Source of the DNA: Girardinichthys multiradiatus
Taxonomy: Eukaryota; Chordata; Actinopteri; Cyprinodontiformes; Goodeidae
Length of the DNA: 64,000 bases
Assembly: GCF_021462225.1 (NCBI RefSeq)
Contig: NC_061804.1
Location: 2,303,501-2,367,500, forward strand
Reading direction: 5' to 3'
Numbering within the stretch: position 1 is the first letter of the stretch; every line of letters starts with the position of its first letter. Shown in pieces: positions 35,103 to 47,229 of the stretch. Under the pieces are notes generated by a model, which was given only the letters and a program-made list of their open reading frames with translations, made no database searches and had not been told where the DNA came from. The translations under genes and the position numbers were made by a program.

Positions 35103-38100
35103 GTGAGTTGGTGTTTCATCTGGCAGTCACGATAGGGATAATGTCTGTCTGACAATTATTTTATGAAAAGTTTTTATAGTTTTACACCAAACGATGAACA
35201 GGTAAATCCACCATCTTTTTAATAGATTTGTTGATAATGATAATATTAATAATGTGTTGCTTTTTGCTTTTGTGTCTTATTTTTTATGAAAAGAAAAATG
35301 GAGTGAACATGGTGTGTTGATGCCCTGAAAATTCTAATGGAAAAGCACAATCACTGTAAAGATGGATTATAACAGGATCATGTGTAATCCTGCAGCCCTG
35401 ATTTTCTTTTTTCTTTTTTTTTTTCAGGCTACGCAACACTTAGATGATTATTGTACCATGGAAAGATAAAGAAAGATGGTTCAAGATATTAAAATGATAA
35501 AATTACAGCGCTGTGATGAGTCATGTTTTTGTGCTAAAATAACAGGTGGTCTTTCAGCATAGCAACCTATTGCAAATGTGTTTTTATTCTCCTAACCTTT
35601 ACCACCAGAATCAAATCAAAACCATAAACCAAAATATGTTTTTGGGTATTTTAAGTTTAAACTTTAAAAATAACCCTTTAATCTTCTGCTATCAGTTTTG
35701 TAGATGCTGCACACCTGTCTTTTTTTTTGGAGGATTTTTATTTTAACATGTGGTAACCCTGTTCCCCACATTCACAGCAGTTGTAAAACTGTCCCAGTTT
35801 TGCCTGTAAAAAATAAAAAAATAAATAAAAGATGAACTGTCTCGCTATTTGCAGAGAGGAGGAGAGCTGAGAGGAGCTCAGCAGGCAGCGGCCAACAGGT
35901 GAGAGAGAGAGAGCACAACATCTTGTTATCCAAACAAAGCATGGCTCCGTATTAGATTCTCATGGTGTGACAACCTTGAGTAAAAATAGCAAAGTTTCAT
36001 GGTATTATGGTATTAAAAAATGTTGAATATGTTCACAACATTTTAAAACAGAAAAACAACACTTTTTACACTGCTACTAAATATATTGATAATTACAGTA
36101 TAATAATTAATTTGATTTGAATGTAGAAGAAGTACACATTTAAATTTAAAAGCACTGATCAAGTGCTTTGACTTTGTGCTTTGTACTGTAAAACTGGGAG
36201 TAGAGTTATCTGATAACAGCTGGTTATTTATTATTGCTAGCCTGCAATCTGCTGCTTAACAGACATGCTGATCTTAGCTTTCTAACTGTAGTTTTAAAAA
36301 CAATAACAGCAATAACAGTAGGCGGCGCTACTGTCGTTTACACAGTATAACTCTGTGTTTGTTTTTTGTAACCAAGAGATATTTCTAAACCACTGAATTT
36401 GGCTTTCTTATAAGCATTGATCAAAGATTATAGTAGGTATTCTTTCAGTCAGCTAACTGGCAGTGTGCAGCAACAGATGAGGGAGGGGCGGAGCGGTTAT
36501 TTTATCCACCCTAAAAAAAAAAACTCACTGATTCCCTTAACTTTTAAATACTTTTCAGCTTCTCACATTGTATAGTTTATACTGTGTACATATGTTTATA
36601 TTGCTGTTAATCTTTACCTTTGGTGTAGCGATGAACATGTTTGTTGTCTCCTGCACCAATTACCAAACCCCTTATTAATTTAAGAGTTGACTTGGCAAAA
36701 ATGTAAATTCTCCGATTCAGAGAAACATGACAGAATTTTTATGGTAATTTCTTAAAACCTTTTTAATACCAATAACCGGCCAATCACTAATATAAGTTTG
36801 GCATGTTTCTTTTTTTTTTTTTTTTAAACGATATGTCAGTATTTAAGAAATTTAATAAAGATGGCAGTAGTCCGTAGCTGTGTGTTTTAGTTTTACTATC
36901 ATTGTTAACCACGACACAGGACTGTATTTGATGCATATTATGTAATAAATATGCAGTTTCCACATGCAAGAATGTTAATTAGAAAACAATTATTCAACTT
37001 GCTAGTTAGAAAGCAGGCAGACTGACAGGTGAACAAATGGGTGAGCCATGATCCTTGCAGGTGCAGACCTTCGTCTCTTGTTTGCTTTCTTTTCTTGCCT
37101 TCTGTTGAGATTTGTTACAGCACGGATCTGTAGTTTGTTGGGAATAATGTTGGGAAGATTGTTGTTGTTTGCATGGCTTTAAAAAGCAATCAGTAACCTG
37201 TTGCATCTTAAGTGTCGTCATGTTTCTGCTTCCTCAGCATTTGAAAATCTTTCTGAAAAAACATAATTTGCACCTAAATAGTGGGTAGATTACCTAAAAG
37301 TCTTATTCTTGTCATCACAACCCACTGTTTATTACACACAGTATATATGTGTTTTTAATGTTCTTGTTACAAAAATGTCCACCTTACTTTGTTTTTTTAA
37401 ACTGCATCTCTATTTGGACCAGTTATATTTGCCAACAGGCTCAGCTTGAGACAAAAGCTCAGGATGACTTTTACTTTGTACAGATGAGTTCATGCAGTAA
37501 TTTGTTGAAAATTTACATCTATAAAAAGTGATCTCAGTAGTCTCTCTAAAAAGAAGTGGAAAATCAGAAACTCGAGTCCTGAGGCCCTCCTAAAAGTTGG
37601 GTAACATTGTTCTCACAGTTGCCATGGTTACTGTGAAGGTGGCCTGGGTAAAAGCTGGCCTTTTCTGAAGAATGTGACTTGAATGCTTTGCTTTAATTCC
37701 CGCTGATTGGACTTATCCTGTTTCTCAGTGGAAAATGTAACTCTGCATGGATATCAATATTCAGTTCAACAATGGATTAAAACTGGAGTTATAATTCAAA
37801 TCAGTAGCATCTTATGTGTGCTGCTGTTTTCATCATTAAGAATATTTTGGCTTTGCTTTTCCCCATTATTGTGCATGACCTAAATGCAGAAATACTTGTG
37901 TTAAATACTTGTGAAAACATGTGACCTCTGTAGAAACTACTTGCAGTCTTACAGTTGTTTTGTTTCATAATTTTGTTAGTTTTCTAAATTCTGATACAGC
38001 CAAAAATCACCAGATTCTCCTGTACAGAAGCATCGTTCCCACTGTTTGTTGTCTTTTTCCCCAGGAGGGCACCGGAGGACTGTGGGATTCTGTGAAGAAA

Positions 38101-41100
38101 GCTGCTTTTGTCATCGGATCCGGAATATTATTCTTGGCTGCCTTCGGCAACTCCCTGACATGGTACAAACATCACAAAACATGAGCAGCAACATGGGGGC
38201 AAAATCATACATGCACAAAAAAAGGATAAAATGTCAGGAAGTAAACAATAACAGAAATGAAATGGCTGGTAGCGGTCGGGGCAGGACTGGAAAGACCAGA
38301 ACAGGCCAGGCCTGAGCCCAGTGCATGATGGGTTAGAAGTGGAAAGCATTGGGTTGGTCAAGACAAAGAAACGGGTGTGACATGGTATTACCCAGACTAC
38401 TACATGATTCTACATAACAACAAGAAAGGGAGATTAGATTAGAAGCAAATAAAGTAAATGGTGAGATAAAAACTATAAATTAGAGGCTGAAATCCATATG
38501 ATAAAACTCGGATAAAAATATAGGTATAATTCCCCATTAACGTAGGAATATTTTTTAGTTAGCAAGGGAATATTTTATTGTAAGCATTAAAATCTCATGC
38601 TGGCGATCAGTGTATAAAATAGGAGGTCAAACTAAATTTCTTTCTATGTATTTTAGTGTTATTAGTTCAACTTGCTCTTTATCATTATGTCATTAGTGAT
38701 AGATATGCCATTGTAAAAATAATTAAACAACTTAAATATTTGGGTTTATAGGTTTTTTTTTGTGTTTTTTTTTATAATATCAGTTTCCTGTCTTCAGTAA
38801 ATAAATCAAAGCTATAAAAATGGTACCAGCTAAATGCAGAACTCAAAGCTTTTGGCATCATAATGGTAATTAATTCATTTCATAGGGACAAGAGAGGGAA
38901 ATTAGCCAGAGGCTAAAATCTTTACTGCCCCTATTATAATAATTGAAAATGTAGATATACTGTGGTAGCGGTGCAATATCTAGTTATTAGCATTTAACTG
39001 TAATTTTTACTGTAAACACTGAATGAAGGGAGCTTCCAGGTCCTACTTGTAGTAGATAAAGGATATAGCAACCTTGACTGAAATAAAACTAAATCGACTC
39101 AAACCAAACATCCCCACATTGTTCTTGTTTATGAACATGCTAGTGTTGAAACTGTAGCCCTTCTAGCCACAGTAAGGAGGTAATACATCAGAAGTTGTTT
39201 ACATCCATTTAGTGCTTTATTTTATTTGTTCATTTTTTCGGAGGATAATTATTGTGTGTTTTGTAGTTTTCTGGACTTGTTCTGTGGATTTTGGTTTAAC
39301 TTGACCAACATTAGACACTGCAATCAGAATAGTTTAATGCTGCCAATATTTAAGGCTTTGTCGGGTTTGTGTATTGCTAAATCAGCGAAGTGACATTTCA
39401 CATCTCTAGAGACAGTTTAAGCATCTGGAGATCAGGTCGTTCAGGTTTCCTCCTTCGTCCGCTGCCCGATCCTCTTTGCCCAGTCCCTCATGGTTCCCCC
39501 TGCAGGTGGTGGGCCCCCTGGGGAATGGCCTCGCGTCTCTCTATTCGGGCTTGTCCAACATCATTCGAGCACTCAAACCCCTCCACCACGTTAAGGTGGC
39601 GGTTCAAGGAGTGGCTGATTTTATGCTTTTTTTTTTTTTCATTAAGAAAACAGAACAAACATGACCATCCAAGAAATGTAGTTCTCAACTTAGACTGACT
39701 TCTTCCAACAGGCACCTTCAGAAATTCTGGGGAGCTTCAGGAGACTTCTGGCAGAACATGTGGACCAAGGTGTACCTGGCATTTGAAGGTCATGATGCTG
39801 CTTTGTTCTTTCTGGGTAAGAAATTAAGATTTTATTGATTCATTTATTTGCCATTTTGGTAGGGATGCACAGATATGAAAATATACACCGATATTGATAG
39901 CCGATATTTATATTGCAGTTATGGGTGATGACTGATATTTAATACTCATTATATATTTTTTCCCTACCCTTTTGACACTATTGGAAGAAAAACCACACTG
40001 CTGACATTGCTTCTCTGCTTCAGTTAAACAATCCAGCACTGCATCAGTATCACTGTCACATGACCAAACGGATACCACATGACCAACGCCCTCCCCTCGC
40101 TCTGCCAAAACAAATACACTAACGCAACAAGATGGACATAAACATCGGTTATTGTCATCCGCCCAGTTACACTTATCGGGCCGATACCCATATGTTAAAG
40201 AATGATTGGCCGATACAAGTGTTTATGGAAATGTATTGTGCATCCCTACTTTTGGAAGTATTGTCGTTTCACTAAAACAGAGGCAGAAGATAACTGTCAA
40301 AGTAACTTCTTGGGGAAAGCCAGGCTGCACCTAGCAGAACTCGTCATTGTTCTGAAATGAGAAGTGTTGACTGTGTTTATAAAGTCAAGATCGGACTCAC
40401 CGATCTGCCTCTAAGATCACATGTTAACTGGCCATTTTTGTATCTTCACATACTTTGTGTTGGTGTGAAACCTTCAGATGTGGCTGTCTTCATTGATCTG
40501 TGTTGACTTTGTCTGAATCAGGTTTAGAAATAATGGGAAGAAAATGTATTAAACACATAGTTAAATCCCATGAGATGTAAACAAGGGTTTGTTTAGGGAA
40601 TGATGAGGCTGCAAAGAAGGCCTCCTGTGTTTGATACCGAGCAGAAAAGGGAAGTTCTGGTCAGTTATGACCTCTGGTGTTGACTCCCTCTGGTAAATGT
40701 CACTGTAGTGTCATGAACTGGTTTGCTCTGAATACAGATATTATCTGTGCCAGAGATGAGCTCCAAACCTAACGCACTATAAGGAAAACGCTTCATATTT
40801 GTTGTGGGAAGTTTGAATGTGTCTCTTTTTGCATGGAAAAACTACATAATGGTCTTCCATGTTATATTTCTAAACTAAACCAGCCGTACGTTATCCAGCT
40901 TGGAGAACATTTTCACAGAACAATTCCTGTAACAAGCTTTATTGGTTGATACTGATAACTTATTTTGATGTGACCTAAAGTGTTTTTTTGTTTTTTCCCA
41001 AATGGTTTAAATCAAATGGACCATAACTAAAATATTCTGTTCCAGGTTGAACTGATAAGTCCCTGAAGATGGACTAGATTTTCCAAATAATTGAAGGACA

Positions 41101-44100
41101 ACGGGCGTTTCCCTCTTGGTTCCTTTTTTGTTTTGGTTCCTAGAAAGCGTTAATGAACCCAGGGGGACTATCTAGTTTCCGGTTATTCTATGAACTGTGT
41201 TCTCCATGACCAGGAGAAATCTGTATTGACATATTTAACAGGAATTTCCATCATCACTCTTGTTTTATGCCCTACAGGAACCATGTTGGTTCCAACTTCA
41301 GCGTTCTGGGTTTTAAACGGTCTCCTGCTGTTGGTGGACACCTCTGGTAAACCATCTTTCATCACTCGTTACCGCATCCAGGAGGACAAGAATAGTCCAG
41401 TAGGTTCCTCTCTCTTTATGAACACTGTCTCCTTTTAATGTACTTCTCCAATAAACAAGGAATATTGACAGAGGAAAGTGCAGCAGCTTCCTGGAGCAAC
41501 TAATCCTAATAAATTGTTCTGATTATACTGGTACTGACGGGTCACATCTGTGCCTTAGCAGATGCAGATATGATGTACCGGTGTGTCTGGGCAAAGTACG
41601 CTGACTATGTTTGATTAACAGATGTTGTTGCACACCACAGAGATAAACTGTGACATTACTGATTACTTATCAGAGATTATAAACAGGAACACGGTGCACA
41701 GGTTAAGGTGATTCATCAATGCTATGAAAGTATTTCTCTTCATGACCCATCAGTTCCTTCAGATTTGCCGACATTCAGTTCTGCACGGTTCTCTTAAGGT
41801 ACTACAGTATTTAGAATAGTCTGGACTTTGACTGGGCCATTGCAACACTTTGATTGTGATTACTAAATCAAAGTGTGCTTTATAATTACTTAAACACATG
41901 GTGCCCAATGTGTGGCCCAGGGGCCGTTTGCGGCCTTTGGAATGTTTTTGTGCAGCCCCTGACTGCAATTTAAAATACCTTTTTGTTTGTTTAGAATAAT
42001 GCAAAAGTGCAAAAATGTCTTGGATCGCAAAAATCAGACTTTGTTTCTTTAAAATATGTCTTGTTTAGTTTATTAATCAGCAGGATAAAGTAAATCATTT
42101 GAAATAACATGACTTCATTTAAAAAATGTGATGTTTCATATTCCATGAACATTTGGAGGTTGAACATTTTATCCCACAAAGACTTATTATTTGCTAATAC
42201 TAACCCCCAAAAGTATCATTATTATTTTTATCACTGCTGCATGGTACATTCAGCTACGTTTAAAGAAAAACAACCCTCTGGTCTTAATAAGGAACAACAT
42301 TTTGTTTTGATCTTTTCTTTGATATTTCTCATGTCATTATCATTATGTAGGCTGTGCTACATAATGATAATGATATTTCTCATGTCATTATCATTATGTA
42401 GGCTGTGCTACATAATGATAATGATATTTCTCATGTCATTATCATTATGTAGGCTGTGCTACATAATGATAATGATATTTCTCATGTCATTATCATTATG
42501 TAGGCTGTGCTACATAATGATATTTCTCATGTCATTATCATTATGTAGGCTGTGCTACATAATGATAATGATATTTCTCATGTCATTATCATTATGTAGG
42601 CTGTGCTACATAATGATAATGATATTTCTCATGTCATTATCATTATGTAGGCTGTGCTACATAATGATAATGATATTTCTCATGTCATTATCATTATGTA
42701 GGCTGTGCTACATAATGATAATGATATTTCTCATGTCATTATCATTATGTAGGCTGTGCTACATAATGATAATGACATTTCTCATGTCATTATCATTATG
42801 TAGGCTGTGCTACATAATGATAATGATATTTCTCATGTCATTATCATTATGTAGGCTGTGCTACATAATGATAATGATATTTCTCATGTCATTATCATTA
42901 TGTAGGCTGTGCTACATACAATCTGGTGTTGAAATCTCACACTCTGTGATGCGCTGAGATTGTTTTTATTACTCATCATTCATGAGATGAGCTTAAAACG
43001 ACCCGTTTCATGTTCATTGGACCCGGGATGGACCTCATCTTCCCCGTCTGTCAGAATGGTCCCAAACCCACATGCCTACAATAATAAACCACTTCAACAC
43101 AAACTTTGATCTAAATCAGAACAAAGTTGGTCTGTGTTGACGATGGATGTACACCGTTCTCATATAAACACACAGGAGGCTCCATGGGTTCTAGCCGACC
43201 AGTAGTTTAATGTGCTACACAAACCAGTTCGTCTATTTTGTAAAGGGACTAAAACAGTCCCCGAGTGTCTAACATTAAATTGAAATATGAGTTTTCAATT
43301 TGATGTAAATGAAATGCAGCTGCTGGTGTATTTTCAGAGAAGATGTCTGGTTCTGACCCATCTCTTCTTGCAGGTCGATCCTACGAAGCTGAGACAGGCG
43401 GTGAAGACCGTGCTCTTCAACCAGGTATTCATCTCTGTACCCATGGTGGTGGGCATTTACTTCCTGATGAGCTGGAGAGGCGACGCCTGCGGCCCAGAGC
43501 TACCTACCTTCCACTGGGCCCTCATGGAGCTGGCGGTTTTCTCCATCTTGGAGGAAATTCTGTTTTACTACACGCACAGGCAGGGAGCCTTCAGTTTATG
43601 CTGCCAAACAGCTGAAATGATCAGGCTTGGTTTGTGAGATCATGATGAACCATCCCGTGGATTTTTCATGCTGGTATATGCCTTTTATTTTTTTCCCCAG
43701 GTTGTTCCACCATCCCAGCCTCTACAAGCATTTCCACAAACAGCACCATGAGTGGACTGCTCCCATCGGAGTCGTCTCCATCTACGCTCATCCTCTGGAG
43801 CACGTGGTAAAGCCTCCCTTCTCTCCTCTCGACTAATGGCTGTAGTTGTCAGTATAACGTTGTTTTAGTGCAACAGAAAGCACATGTTGCCAAGATGTTG
43901 CTGTATTCTTGGTCCTGATCCACGGTTCTTCAGGCTAGAAATCAGAGGTGGTGGTTTAAATTCCATGTTAAAGTTTATGCTAACAGGAACTGCCAAACTT
44001 TAATAAAATATTTTCAGTCATCAATCAGCCGAAATCTTACATGCATGAAACAAACCATCATACTTTCTTGAGCTGTTACAGACAAATCATGTGGTGGGAA

Positions 44101-46256
44101 TAAAATCATGCTCAGAAGCTGCTTTCAGCATTTCTCGCTGAACTTTTTTTGTTGTCAGATCTCCAACATGCTGCCTGTGGTAATCGGGCCAGTGATTCTG
44201 GGCTCACACATCACCACCACCTCCATGTGGTACTGTGTGGCTCTGGTCAGCACCACCATCTCCCACTGCGGCTACCACCTCCCCTTCCTGCCCTCGCCCG
44301 AGTTCCACGACTTCCACCACCTCCGGTGAGTTTTTACTCCAACATTTCAAGCCAAGTTGTAAAATATGTAAAATAATGACTAGATAGAAGTTGATGCGAT
44401 TTAAAATGACAATTTTTCCCTCCGACCCGGATAATCTATCGCTGATTGTTTGCTTTGTTTCCCTTCAGCTTTTTTGGGACTGGTTAGTGTTAATTATTAA
44501 AGATGATTGATGAGAAGCCTGCTTTTGCTGACAAAGAACAGACATTTTCAACACCAGAAGACACAGTGGCCTAACCAAGTCAATTGTTAAATGACCTTTT
44601 GTCCCTTTTTTTTAAACCAGGGTGGACGTGTTAAGGGACTGAAAGAACAAAAAACAAGAAGAATGACAAACTAAAGCTATGAGGAAAAATGGTTGACATT
44701 TACATCAAAAATCTAATCAGTTTTGGAGTTCAACTCGTTTTTTTATAGATTAGCTTAAGATCAGTCAATTCAACATTTGAATTATGCAAACGGTTAACTT
44801 TAAGTGATTTTTCTCTTTGATTTTACACTAAATTTAAATGTTTTATCTTTGGTTTTACACACCAGTTTTAACATTACACCCTTCAGTATTTTGGTTTTTG
44901 ATGTACTAACTCAGACAAGGGACCACTTACTACTTAATTTGTCTCTAGAGAACTTATAAATTAGGTTGAACTGGACCTGTGGTTCTGAAACTGAAACATT
45001 TTTTATTTTTTTTGACTTTTCCAACAAGGAAGATCATATCCTTGAGTTCTAAGTTTGAGAATAGAGCTGATCCAAGTTGGTCCAGCTGCCAGAAAACCAG
45101 TATGACCAGTGATCCACTACACAACAGAAATCTAAAGCCAGTTTCAGGATTGGGTCATTATTTATGAAACCTGCAGATAAGACTTGACTACTATTCTATC
45201 GATTCAGAGATGATACTTTTACTCAAACACGCTGAATTTTCTAATAATCATCTTTATTGGTCATAACAATGAAATTTGTCTTCTGCATTTAACCCTAACC
45301 CTTACAGGGAGCAGTGGGCTGCCATTGTGTGGCGCCCAGGGAGCATTCTGGGGCTGAGGCTCAGGGACCCAGATTGGTAATCTGTGGGATATGAACCTGG
45401 CCCCTTGTGTCCCCTCTGGAACACAAACCTCCTGTTCTAACCACTAGGCCACCACTCCCCCCCCCCCAAAAAAAATGCTGAATCTGGAAAAGTTTGATTT
45501 GTAATAAAAACTGTTAAACTGCATAGAAATCCAGAATAATAGAAATGCATTGCTGTAGTCATCTTTTAATGTCATCTTCTGACTGGAAGTAATATTAACA
45601 TGTTGGAGCAGCCTAGCCACAGTCCAGACTTGAATTTTTAGAATGAGTGAAAGATTAGGATGATGGGACAGAGGCTTTCCATAGTTTTATCTTTGGAAAG
45701 ATGTCTATCTAGTTTCCTAAAAGAATCTCCTCTCAATCTGCCAGGGGTATGAATAATTCTGGACATTTAGGTATTTTTAGATTTGAAGCGTGGAGCTGCT
45801 GAAGCTCACAGAACATGGAGAGGGCATCATGATGATTGAAAGGAGGTAAAATGTGGATTAACTGCGATAGATGAGGTTGGTTTCAATGTTCAACAATATC
45901 ATGAAGCCCGTCTCTGCACACAGAATCCTCTCCTTTTAGGCGCTCTGTCATTTTACTGAACCCAACTAGGTTCTGTTAATATGTACCATTTATCTCATGA
46001 TTAATCACAAAAGGCTTTCTAACAGGGGTGTGAGGACTTTTTAAATCTAAACGTGGCTTTCAGTCATCAAATTCAGCCTGACGTCTCTCCTGGTTCCAGG
46101 TTCAACCAGTGCTACGGGGTTTTCGGCATTCTGGATCGGCTCCACAGCACCGACTCAAAGTTCAGGCAGACGAAGCAGTACGAACGGCACACCCTGCTCA
46201 CCAGCCTCACCCCTCTGACCCAGAGCATCCCCGACACGCCCAAGAAGGGCCAGTGA
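35081..46256 (+). CDS. faxdc2: Fatty acid hydroxylase domain-containing protein 2 gene
   Basis: FAXDC2 is an ER-membrane di-iron protein of the sterol desaturase/fatty acid hydroxylase superfamily, linked in mammals to sterol metabolism and megakaryocyte differentiation. Nine coding exons (35081-35102, 35855-35898, 38065-38162, 39712-39815, 41278-41399, 43374-43579, 43701-43806, 44159-44325, 46100-46256) join in phase to 341 residues; the human protein is 333. Hydrophobic segments lie at about residues 35-55, 85-110, 145-165, 180-198 and 235-280. Histidine boxes are HRLFHHP, HKQHHEW, HCGYH and HDFHHLR, the iron ligands. Intron 6 has a GC donor. The gene converges on larp1. Exons 3-9 are certain; exons 1-2 fit by phase and splice sites. 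Confidence 0.95.
35855..35898 (+). CDS. faxdc2: faxdc2 exon 2
   Basis: This 44-nt exon lies between tttgcag and gtgaga and encodes ERRRAERSSAGSGQQ, a polar N-terminal segment before the first membrane span. Together with exon 1 it makes 22 full codons, which joins exon 3 in frame. Confidence 0.7.
35899..38064. other. faxdc2 intron 2, no repeats recognised
   Basis: AT-rich intron with homopolymer runs (poly-T near 36811-36824). No transposon ends, conserved exon or RNA gene was seen. Confidence 0.5.
38065..38162 (+). CDS. faxdc2: faxdc2 exon 3 (first membrane segment)
   Basis: After ttccccag it encodes EGTGGLWDSVKKAAFVIGSG, then ILFLAAFGNSLTW, closely matching the FAXDC2 N-terminal membrane span. 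The donor gtacaa follows ACATG, splitting the Trp codon with exon 4. Confidence 0.93.
39390..39640 (+). mobile_element. GC-rich repeat fragment in faxdc2 intron 3
   Basis: This compact GC-rich patch reads GGTGGTGGGCCCCCTGGGG near 39504 in a surrounding AT-rich intron. It resembles a fish retroelement sequence containing GGTGGTGGGCCC and TTCGGGCTTG phrases that I know as dispersed. An open frame VVGPLGNGLASLYSGLSN runs through it behind an exon-like CCCTGCAG acceptor. It is not needed for faxdc2 phase. Confidence 0.4.
39712..39815 (+). CDS. faxdc2: faxdc2 exon 4
   Basis: The acceptor is tccaacag and the donor gtaaga. It encodes HLQKFWGASGDFWQNMWTKV and then YLAFEGHDAALFFLG, matching the luminal/cytosolic loop that follows the first span. 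It ends in phase 1. Confidence 0.94.
39860..40248. mobile_element. hAT-like MITE in faxdc2 intron 4
   Basis: The left end TAGGGATGCACAGAT and right end TTGTGCATCCCTA are inverted copies about 390 bp apart, with repeated CCGATA motifs inside. Flanks CATTTTGG and ACTTTTGG could be a diverged 8-bp duplication, as for hAT elements. There is no transposase. Confidence 0.65.
41278..41399 (+). CDS. faxdc2: faxdc2 exon 5
   Basis: It encodes TMLVPTSAFWVLNGLLLLVD and TSGKPSFITRYRIQEDKNSP, a membrane span followed by the conserved GKPxFI-RYRIQ loop. The acceptor is cctacag and the donor gtaggt. It ends on a codon boundary. Confidence 0.95.
41800..42000. mobile_element. Small transposon fragments in faxdc2 intron 5
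   Basis: TCTGGACTTTGACTGGGCCA at about 41820 is a common fish Tc1-like phrase. GTGTGGCCCAGGGGCCGTTT at about 41909 resembles the body of hAT-like elements. Both are short and without ends. Confidence 0.4.
42323..42917 (+). repeat. Twelve-copy 51-bp hairpin minisatellite
   Basis: Twelve tandem units lie in faxdc2 intron 5. Each unit is an 11-bp spacer (TATTTCTCATG) plus a 40-bp inverted repeat: arm TCATTATCATTATGTAG, loop GCTGTG, arm CTACATAATGATAATGA. The units are almost identical. The fourth copy lacks six bases of its 3' arm, the ninth is followed by a T-to-C spacer change, and the last loses its 3' arm. The period of 17 codons makes a long open frame that is not a gene. Confidence 0.97.
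43374..43579 (+). CDS. faxdc2: faxdc2 exon 6 (start of first His box)
   Basis: It encodes VDPTKLRQAVKTVLFNQ, a membrane segment, and LPTFHWALMELAVFSILEE, ending ILFYYTH plus two bases of an Arg codon. The sequence at the donor is CACAG|GCAGGG, so the intron starts with GC instead of GT. The frame and the homologous HRLFHH box require this junction. Confidence 0.94.
43701..43806 (+). CDS. faxdc2: faxdc2 exon 7 (His boxes 1 and 2)
   Basis: After a long pyrimidine tract and ccccag it encodes LFHHPSLYKHFHKQHHEWTA and PIGVVSIYAHPLEHV, giving the HxxxHH and HxxHH iron-ligand boxes. The donor is gtaaag. It ends on a codon boundary. Confidence 0.96.
44159..44325 (+). CDS. faxdc2: faxdc2 exon 8 (last membrane spans, His box 3)
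   Basis: It encodes ISNMLPVVIGPVILGSHITT, a hydrophobic stretch, then ISHCGYHLPFLPSPEFHDFH and HL. HCGYH and HDFHH are the C-terminal iron-binding motifs of the superfamily. The donor is gtgagt. Confidence 0.96.
44326..46099. other. faxdc2 intron 8, contains one SINE
   Basis: AT-rich intron. Apart from the SINE at 45240-45460 and a run of C residues at about 45458-45467, nothing was recognised. Confidence 0.5.
45240..45460 (-). mobile_element. tRNA-derived SINE
   Basis: On the minus strand the head reads GTGGCCTAGTGGTTAGAA (A-box-like) and, some 40 bases later, GGTTCATATCC (B-box-like), the internal pol III promoter of a tRNA-derived SINE. The tail GGTTAAATGCAGAAGACAAA, then TTTCATTGTTATGACCAATA and AAG resembles V-SINE-type fish tails. 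Confidence 0.7.
46100..46256 (+). CDS. faxdc2: faxdc2 exon 9 (C-terminus)
   Basis: The acceptor is ggttccag. It encodes FNQCYGVFGILDRLHSTDSK and ends TPLTQSIPDTPKKGQ before TGA at 46254-46256. The FNQCYG motif completes the catalytic domain. About 600 bp of 3' UTR probably follows; no clear AATAAA was found. Confidence 0.96.
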
Positions 46257-47229
46257 CAACCTGCAGCTTCGGAGCTTTAAGTTCTCAATCAGCTCTGGTC
46301 ATTTTTATCCCGTCCTAATCAGTGTTGAAGCCTGGGGAACCGGATCTCTGTGGTCACACCATAATTACAACTTCACCACAGCCTGGCCTTTGATCCGTTA
46401 ACATGTTAGAACCTAATTATTCATGAAGGAAATGTTCATCTCCTACCTTCCACAGCACCAAGTGATGTAACTCTTATAACAATGAATGTATTATTTTAGT
46501 GTTGAACGTTTAATCCAGGGTGATGTATTAATCTTTTCTAGCAGTACTTAAAGCTCCCAAGTCCACGCTCTTCTGATGCGTTTACTTGTAGCTCCGACAG
46601 GGGAGACTCAGACCGTGGAGCAGCACGTTCTCGTAGCATTTGGACTCAAATGTTAAATGTCTTTTTCTATTTTCCTAACTGGGGAATATGCATCCATCTA
46701 AGGTAGATAAAATGTGGAGAATGTTTCGAGATGACCTTTTAAAGATGAAAATATATTTCAGAAATGTTATTTGTGTGATTCTTTTGCTTTAGATTGTATG
46801 ATGTTTGCAGGCATGGTTAAAAAATCTGATTCTTTTATGGAGAATAATTCATGCCTTTTATAAGCGCTTGAAGAAACAAATATTTGAAAGAAGAGTCGTT
46901 TAAAATAATAGATCAGGAAGCTTAACTCCTGGCACCAGACAGGACTCAGTGGTCTCCTTGTTCAACTCAGGACAAAATAATCCATCCATCCTGGTACTTT
47001 CTACAGCATTTCTGTCCAGTCCTAGATGTTTTTCAAAAGCCAGCAAGGACCCCCGTGTCAATATCTGCACATACACCAATATTGAGCAAGCTCTGCACCG
47101 GTGTCAGCAGGAATCTTTCGATCTTGGCAAGAGATGGTCCAGGTGCTTGTTGGACACTCGTCAGTCCACTCAATCCTCCTTCACTGCAGCTTTTCTTTAG
47201 ATGCAACTACAGCTCATTGCATAAGTAAT

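Noticed and set aside
37921..38064. Upstream in-frame Met for faxdc2 exon 3
   Set aside because: A clear TTCCCCAG acceptor precedes 38065 and two upstream exons join in phase; the upstream frame is intron read-through.
42323..42917. Possible CRISPR-like array because of regular palindromic repeats
   Set aside because: The spacers are identical 11-bp segments rather than unique sequences, and the context is a vertebrate intron.
42109..42957. 282-residue open frame with 17-residue repeats
   Set aside because: It is the hairpin minisatellite read in a period divisible by three; it lies inside a faxdc2 intron and has no splice or homology support.
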